A stretch of 64,000 nucleotides of DNA from JBHFEI01 sp041928815 (GTDB taxonomy: Bacteria; Pseudomonadota; Alphaproteobacteria; Rhizobiales; Rhizobiaceae), in the NCBI RefSeq assembly GCF_041928815.1, contig NZ_JBHFEI010000007.1:1-64000 (forward strand), in the 5' to 3' direction. Made by a program: the position numbers and the translations under genes. Each line of letters begins with the position of its first letter. The stretch's first letter is position 1. Shown here piece after piece: positions 59,963 to 64,000 of the stretch. A model generated the notes under the pieces. That model made no database searches. It saw only the letters and a list, made by a program, of their open reading frames with translations, and was not told the origin of the DNA.

Positions 59963-61021
59963 TCACTTCACCGAAAACTCGGGACTCGTGCCCTCGGGCG
60001 CGAAGATCTGCGTCGTATCGAAGGTCGCGATATTGTCCTTCGTCACGATGCCCGGCGCAACGAGAAGAATCTTTTCATGCGGCTTCTTTTCGAGCGCGCG
60101 CACGGCGAGGTCGACGGAGATGCGCCCCATGATCACCGGATATTCCGTGGCGAACGCCAGCACCTTGCCCTCGGACACCGACTTCAGCATCGTCTGGTTC
60201 TCGTAGGAAGCGATGATCGTCACGTCGTCGCGGCCGGCATCCTGCACCGCGCCGATCGCGGCTTCCGCCGTCGGCGCGCCGCCCCAGATGACGTTCATGT
60301 CCGGATAGGTCTGCAGTGCATCCTCGACCAGGCGAAGCTGGGCCGGCACGCTCGCCTCGCCATACTGCTCGGCGAGCAGCTTGATGTTGCCGGTCTTCAG
60401 GCTCTCGGCAAAGCCGCTCATATAGGTCTCGGCCCAGCCGCTGCCCTGGGGCCCGGGAAAGCCGACGGCGGCGCCCTGCTTGTCGCCGAGATAGGTCTTG
60501 ACGTATTCGCCGGTCTGGAACCCCTTCTGGAAGAAGTCGGGCGTGATGCGGGCGGTGATCGGCGTCTCGAGGACCGGATTGGCGACGGCGATGTTGACGA
60601 TGCCCTTGCCCATGCCCTCGGTGATCTTGGCAGCGACGCCGGCTTCCGAGATCGCGCCGATCAGGATGGCGTCGGCGCCCGATGCGAGGCAATCGTCATA
60701 TTGCGAGATCTGCTTCGGCAGGGCCGTGTAGCCGCCGGCCTGGAAAACGGAGACCTTGACGCCGAGGCGCTTGGCCTCCTCGATCAGCCCGTAATTGACC
60801 GACACCCAGTAGCTGTCCTGCAGATGCGGGTAGAGGACGCAGAGGTTCCACGGCTTCTCCGCCTTTTCGAGCGGCGTGTATTCGATCTGCTCGACCTTGT
60901 TGAGGTCGCCGTCCTTGGCGGCGGCGATCTTGAAGGGCCACCAGTCGGCAGCGCCGGCGGTCCCGGCCGAAAGGGCGGTGGCGGCGAGCGCGCAGGCGAG
61001 GATGCGCTTGAAGGACGTCAT
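59963..61021 (-). CDS. TorT-like periplasmic substrate-binding protein
   Basis: A 352-residue exported protein with signal MTSFKRILACALAATALSAG ending TAGA-ADWW. The body resembles TorT, the periplasmic partner of the TorS sensor: WNLCVLYPHLQDSYWVSVNY, GVKVSVFQAGGYTALPKQIS and DDCLASGADAILIG. Here it leads an operon with a ribose-type ATPase and two permeases, so it probably acts as a transport binding protein. No TorS-like kinase is in the window. The start at 61021 is behind GGGAGA. Confidence 0.85.
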   Translation of the reverse strand: MTSFKRILACALAATALSAGTAGAADWWPFKIAAAKDGDLNKVEQIEYTPLEKAEKPWNLCVLYPHLQDSYWVSVNYGLIEEAKRLGVKVSVFQAGGYTALPKQISQYDDCLASGADAILIGAISEAGVAAKITEGMGKGIVNIAVANPVLETPITARITPDFFQKGFQTGEYVKTYLGDKQGAAVGFPGPQGSGWAETYMSGFAESLKTGNIKLLAEQYGEASVPAQLRLVEDALQTYPDMNVIWGGAPTAEAAIGAVQDAGRDDVTIIASYENQTMLKSVSEGKVLAFATEYPVIMGRISVDLAVRALEKKPHEKILLVAPGIVTKDNIATFDTTQIFAPEGTSPEFSVK

Positions 61022-61125
61022 GATTGTCTCCCGGTTGATGTTCGCGTTCCACGGTTCGGGCCGTTCAAGGCCTCTTCTTCCTGACGGCGAGGGTGACGTG
61101 CTTCACCCCGCCTGTCAACATTTGT

Positions 61126-61193
61126 GTATCCAATTCGAGACAAAATTCGCTTCAAAAGCTCAATTAACGCTCGTAAATAAATCAATTGGATAC
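61126..61193. promoter_or_regulatory. Paired inverted operators upstream of the TorT-like gene
   Basis: GTATCCAATT (61126-61135) and AATTGGATAC (61184-61193) are perfect inverted copies of one 10-mer, 48 bp apart, in an AT-rich stretch unlike its surroundings. They precede the binding-protein gene by about 100 bp. The shape fits a repressor or activator that bridges two sites, possibly the GntR-type regulator at 62767. Confidence 0.55.
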
Positions 61194-61243
61194 AAAATAC
61201 GGTGACGGGACCGCATGGCTGCGGCCCCGTCCGATCTGCCTGC

Positions 61244-62617
61244 TCAGGCGGCCTGCTGCGCGGCCACCGCCTCGTCGAGCGCGCGCGACAGCGCGCCGAC
61301 GATGACGTCGATATCTGCGGTCGTGGCGATCATCGGCGGGCAGAAGGCGACCGCGTCGGTCATGTTGCGGGTGATGACGCCGTTCTTCAGCATCAGGCCG
61401 TTGACCTGCGTGCCGAGCGTGCCGGGAGCACCGAGCGGCGTCTTCGCCGCCTTGTCGCCGACGAGCTCGATCGCCGCGATCAGTCCGAGGCCGCGCACCT
61501 CCCCGACCAGCGGGTGATCGGCGAACATGCGCAGGCGCGACTGCATGTAGGCCCCGACCTCGGCCGCGTTGGCGACGAGGTCGCGCTCCTCGATGATGGC
61601 GATGTTTTCGAGCGCCACGGCCGCCGCGACCGGATGGCCGCCGCCGGTGAAGCCGTGGCCGAGCGTGCCGATGCGGCTGCTTTCGTCGGCGATCGGCTCG
61701 AACACCCTGTCGTTGATCAGCAGCGCCGAGATCGGCAGGTAGGACGAGGAGATCTGCTTCGAGAGAACCATGATGTCCGGCGTCATGCCGAAGGTCTGCG
61801 AGCCGAACATTCTGCCGGTGCGGCCGAAGCCGCAGATGACCTCGTCGGCGACGAGGAGGATGTCGTATTTCCTCAGCACCGCCTGGATCTTCTCCCAGTA
61901 GCCCTCCGGCGGAACCACGACGCCGCCGGCGCCCATCACCGGCTCGCCGAAGAAGGCGGCGATCGTCTCCGGTCCCTCGGCGAGGATCAGCTGCTCGAGG
62001 TCGTCGGCACAGCGGCTGGAGAACGCCTGCTCGCTCTCGCCCGGCCGCCCCTCGCGCCAGTAATGCGGGCTCGACGTGTGCAGGATGTTGGCGATCGGCA
62101 GGTCGAAGGAGGTCTGGTTGTAGGGCAGGCCCGTCAGGCTGGCGGCCGCGATGGTGACGCCGTGATAGCCGCGCTTGCGGGCGATGATCTTCTTGCGCTG
62201 CGGCTGGCCGAGCGCATTGGCGCGATACCAGATCAGCTTGATCGCGGTATCGTTGGCTTCCGAGCCGGAATTGGTGAAATAGGCCTTGCTCATCGGCACC
62301 GGCGCGATCGAGACGAGCTTTTCGGCAAGGTCGATCGCCGGTCCGTGGCTGCGGTGGGTGAAGGTGTGGTAGAAGGGAAGCTTGGCCATCTGCCGGGCGG
62401 CCGCCTCGACCAGACGCGGCTCGGAGAAGCCGAGGCCGGCGCTCCACAGGCCGGACATAGCCTCCAGGTAGCGCGCGCCGTTGATATCCTCGACATAGAC
62501 GCCATCGCCCTTCTCGATCACCAGCGGACCGACATCCTGGTGCTTGCGGGCATTGGTGTAGGAATGGAGATGGTAGCGGATGTCCCGTGCCTCGGGCGAA
62601 TTCGGATGGCTCGTCAT
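61244..62617 (-). CDS. Class III PLP-dependent aminotransferase
   Basis: A 457-residue omega-amino-acid/amine transaminase type enzyme. PLP-site motifs are FTNSGSEANDTAIKLIWYRA, KRGYHGVTIAAASLTG, the aspartate in LLVADEVICGFGRTG and the Schiff-base lysine in MVLSKQISSSYLPISA. The start at 62617 is behind CAGGA; the longer frame crosses the promoter region. It is divergent from the GntR regulator and upstream of the importer/hyu operon, so it may process an amino compound produced by HyuAB; substrate unknown. Confidence 0.92.
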   Translation of the reverse strand: MTSHPNSPEARDIRYHLHSYTNARKHQDVGPLVIEKGDGVYVEDINGARYLEAMSGLWSAGLGFSEPRLVEAAARQMAKLPFYHTFTHRSHGPAIDLAEKLVSIAPVPMSKAYFTNSGSEANDTAIKLIWYRANALGQPQRKKIIARKRGYHGVTIAAASLTGLPYNQTSFDLPIANILHTSSPHYWREGRPGESEQAFSSRCADDLEQLILAEGPETIAAFFGEPVMGAGGVVVPPEGYWEKIQAVLRKYDILLVADEVICGFGRTGRMFGSQTFGMTPDIMVLSKQISSSYLPISALLINDRVFEPIADESSRIGTLGHGFTGGGHPVAAAVALENIAIIEERDLVANAAEVGAYMQSRLRMFADHPLVGEVRGLGLIAAIELVGDKAAKTPLGAPGTLGTQVNGLMLKNGVITRNMTDAVAFCPPMIATTADIDVIVGALSRALDEAVAAQQAA

Positions 62618-62699
62618 CGGTGTGTCCTGACCCCTTGCCGGCGCCGGATCCGGAGCCCCGGCCGCGCCTCGTCGCTGTGTTTGATGTTGCATCTTGTTT

Positions 62700-62714
62700 T
62701 TTATAAAATATAAA
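62700..62714. promoter_or_regulatory. Operator-like palindrome between aminotransferase and gntR-type genes
   Basis: TTTATA-AAA-TATAAA is a perfect 6-bp inverted repeat in the 149-bp divergent gap, in a short AT-rich island that also must hold both promoters. FadR-type regulators often bind such short palindromes near their own gene. Confidence 0.45.
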
Positions 62715-62766
62715 GTCAAGCTTGCTTCACCGGAAATTCATAGCATGAAACGGAAGGGGATGCCGG

Positions 62767-63447
62767 GTGAACGACACGCCGGAACTGGAAGCGATCGACA
62801 GCAGCAATCTCGGCGACATCGTCTACCGCCGCCTGTGCGAGGCGCTGATGCGCGGCCGCTTCCCTCCCGGCACGCGGCTGACGATCCGCGAGCTCGCCGG
62901 CCTCCTCGGCACCTCCGGCACGCCCGTGCGCGACGCGATCCTGCGCCTCGTGCAGGACGAGGCGCTGGTGCAGACGCGCGGCCGCGAGGTGCGCGTGCCG
63001 GTGATGAGCCAGCGGCGCTACCAGGAAATCCGTAGCATCCGCACCCGGCTCGAGGGGCTGGCGGCGCGCGAGGCGGCGCTCTCGGCGACGCCTGAGGACG
63101 TGGCGCGGCTGCGCGACCTGATCCGCCGCGGCGAGATCGCCATCGGCGAGGAGCGCTGGCACGACGCCGTCGAACTCAACCAGATGTTCCACGGCGCCTT
63201 CGCCGGCATTGCCGGGATGCCGGTGCTGTCGAGCATCCTCGGCCGTCTCTGGCTGCAGATGGGGCCGCTGATCGCGGATGCCTATGCAAATGGCGGCCGG
63301 CTGATGAACCATGCCCACGACCGGATCGTCGATGCGGTGGCCGCGCGGGAGCCGGACGCGGCCGAGGCGGCGATGATCCGTGACATCAACGACGCGAGCG
63401 GGCTGATCGTCTCGCGGATCGACAGTCTCGGCGGCGCCAGGGCCTGA
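62767..63447 (+). CDS. GntR/FadR-family (FCD domain) transcriptional regulator (GTG start)
   Basis: A 226-residue regulator. The winged helix runs through IVYRRLCEALMRGRFPPGTR, ELAGLLGTSGTPVRDAILRL and EALVQTRGREVRVP (about 18-80); the FCD all-helical domain has RTRLEGLAAREAALSA, NQMFHGAFAGIAG (metal-site His) and HDRIVDAVAAREPDAAEAAM. The GTG at 62767 is preceded by GGAAGGGGA. It probably controls the divergent aminotransferase, the hyu importer operon and the flavoprotein gene 10 bp downstream. Confidence 0.92.
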   Translation: MNDTPELEAIDSSNLGDIVYRRLCEALMRGRFPPGTRLTIRELAGLLGTSGTPVRDAILRLVQDEALVQTRGREVRVPVMSQRRYQEIRSIRTRLEGLAAREAALSATPEDVARLRDLIRRGEIAIGEERWHDAVELNQMFHGAFAGIAGMPVLSSILGRLWLQMGPLIADAYANGGRLMNHAHDRIVDAVAAREPDAAEAAMIRDINDASGLIVSRIDSLGGARA

Positions 63448-63457
63448 GGAGACCGGA

Positions 63458-64000
63458 ATGGACAAGGTGGACTGCGTCATCGCCGGGGCCGGCGTCGTCG
63501 GGCTTGCGATCGCGCGCGCGATGGCTGCGACCGGCCGCGACGTGCTGGTGATCGAACCGGAAACGCTGATCGGCTCGGGAACGAGTTCGCGCAATTCGGA
63601 GGTGATCCATGCCGGCCTCTATTATGCGGAAGGCTCGCTGAAGGCCCGGCTCTGCATCGCGGGACGCGATGCCCTCTACCGCTATTGCGCCGAGCGCGCC
63701 ATCGCGCACCGGCGCTGCGGCAAGCTGATCGTCGCGACCGACCCGACGCAGCTGCCGGCGCTCGCCCGCATCCACGCCTCCGCCACGGCCTGCGGCGTGA
63801 CGAGCCTGGTCGCGATCGGCCCCGAGGAGGCCATGGCGATGGAGCCGGCGCTCGCCTGCGTCGCCGCGCTGCATTCGCCGCAGACCGGCATTATCGACAG
63901 CCATGCCCTGATGCTCTCCTTTCAGGCGGATGCGGAGGCGGACGGCGCGGGCATCGTCTTCAACACCGAGATCGTCTGCGGCGATGCCCGCCGCGACGGC
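63458..64000 (+). CDS. L-2-hydroxyglutarate-oxidase-like FAD-dependent oxidoreductase (partial, runs off window)
   Basis: The first 181 residues of a DAO-fold flavoprotein. The FAD Rossmann motif is VIAGAGVVGLAIARAMAATG (8-27), then SGTSSRNSEVIHAGLYYAEG, a hallmark of L-2-hydroxyglutarate oxidase/dehydrogenase-type proteins (LhgO), and HSPQTGIIDSHAL. The start at 63458 follows GAGGAGA, 10 bp after the regulator's stop, so the two are co-transcribed. The substrate is a 2-hydroxy acid or related compound; the C-terminal part lies outside. Confidence 0.88.
   Translation, partial: MDKVDCVIAGAGVVGLAIARAMAATGRDVLVIEPETLIGSGTSSRNSEVIHAGLYYAEGSLKARLCIAGRDALYRYCAERAIAHRRCGKLIVATDPTQLPALARIHASATACGVTSLVAIGPEEAMAMEPALACVAALHSPQTGIIDSHALMLSFQADAEADGAGIVFNTEIVCGDARRDG

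Noticed and set aside
1..64000. CRISPR arrays, tRNA or rRNA genes, transposases
   Set aside because: I looked for regular spaced repeats, cloverleaf-type sequences and transposase-like proteins and found none.

Overview
The window is GC-rich (mid-60s percent by eye) alphaproteobacterial DNA, most likely from a Rhizobiaceae-type bacterium (Shinella/Ensifer/Rhizobium-like). It carries a complete repABC replication and partition module (11736-15624, minus strand), so it is a secondary replicon (plasmid or chromid). Two palindromic mosaic repeats of the kind common between rhizobial genes also point to this group. No tRNA, rRNA, CRISPR array or insertion sequence was seen. Most genes are catabolic or transport genes packed into operons with 1-4 bp start/stop overlaps.

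Left part (1-11659): an amidase, an N-carbamoyl-amino-acid-hydrolase-like M20 enzyme and a DMT permease form a minus-strand operon; the permease is cut into by a repeat at the window edge. Two choline-kinase/APH-like phosphotransferases are divergent from it. A P1B metal ATPase with a MerR-type promoter, a BioF2-like acetyltransferase, a small unknown protein and an amidohydrolase coupled to a NifU-domain protein follow. Replication part (11736-15624): repA, repB (TTG start), repC, the antisense ctRNA between repB and repC, a parS-like site at the repA stop codon, and an AT-rich stretch inside repC where oriV is expected. pntAB (transhydrogenase) and a serine-hydrolase gene come next.

Phosphonate part (20511-34516): a nearly complete C-P lyase regulon. 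One minus-strand operon is phnC-D-E1-E2, a DUF1045 2H-phosphoesterase, phnM and phnN, with a Pho box upstream. A second is phnG-H-I-J-K-L plus a hexapeptide acetyltransferase, divergent from the regulator phnF across a palindromic operator. A small glycine-rich membrane protein gene lies antisense between phnI and phnJ. Together they import phosphonates, split the C-P bond through ribose-1-phosphonate intermediates and make PRPP.

Right part (34583-64000): an LsrB/RhaS-type sugar ABC operon faces a DeoR repressor. Next is a plus-strand locus with a polyol-type ABC importer (binding protein, two permeases, tiny membrane protein, two different ATPases), a fused ATP-type dihydroxyacetone kinase, and a self-contained PEP-dependent kinase: DhaL, EIIA (DhaM), HPr, EI, a small HTH-like protein and DhaK. 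The last block is a hydantoinase/oxoprolinase pair (hyuA/hyuB) with a ribose-type ABC importer using a TorT-like binding protein, a class III aminotransferase, a FadR-type GntR regulator and the start of an L-2-hydroxyglutarate-oxidase-like flavoprotein. The substrates of the three sugar-type ABC systems cannot be read from sequence alone.
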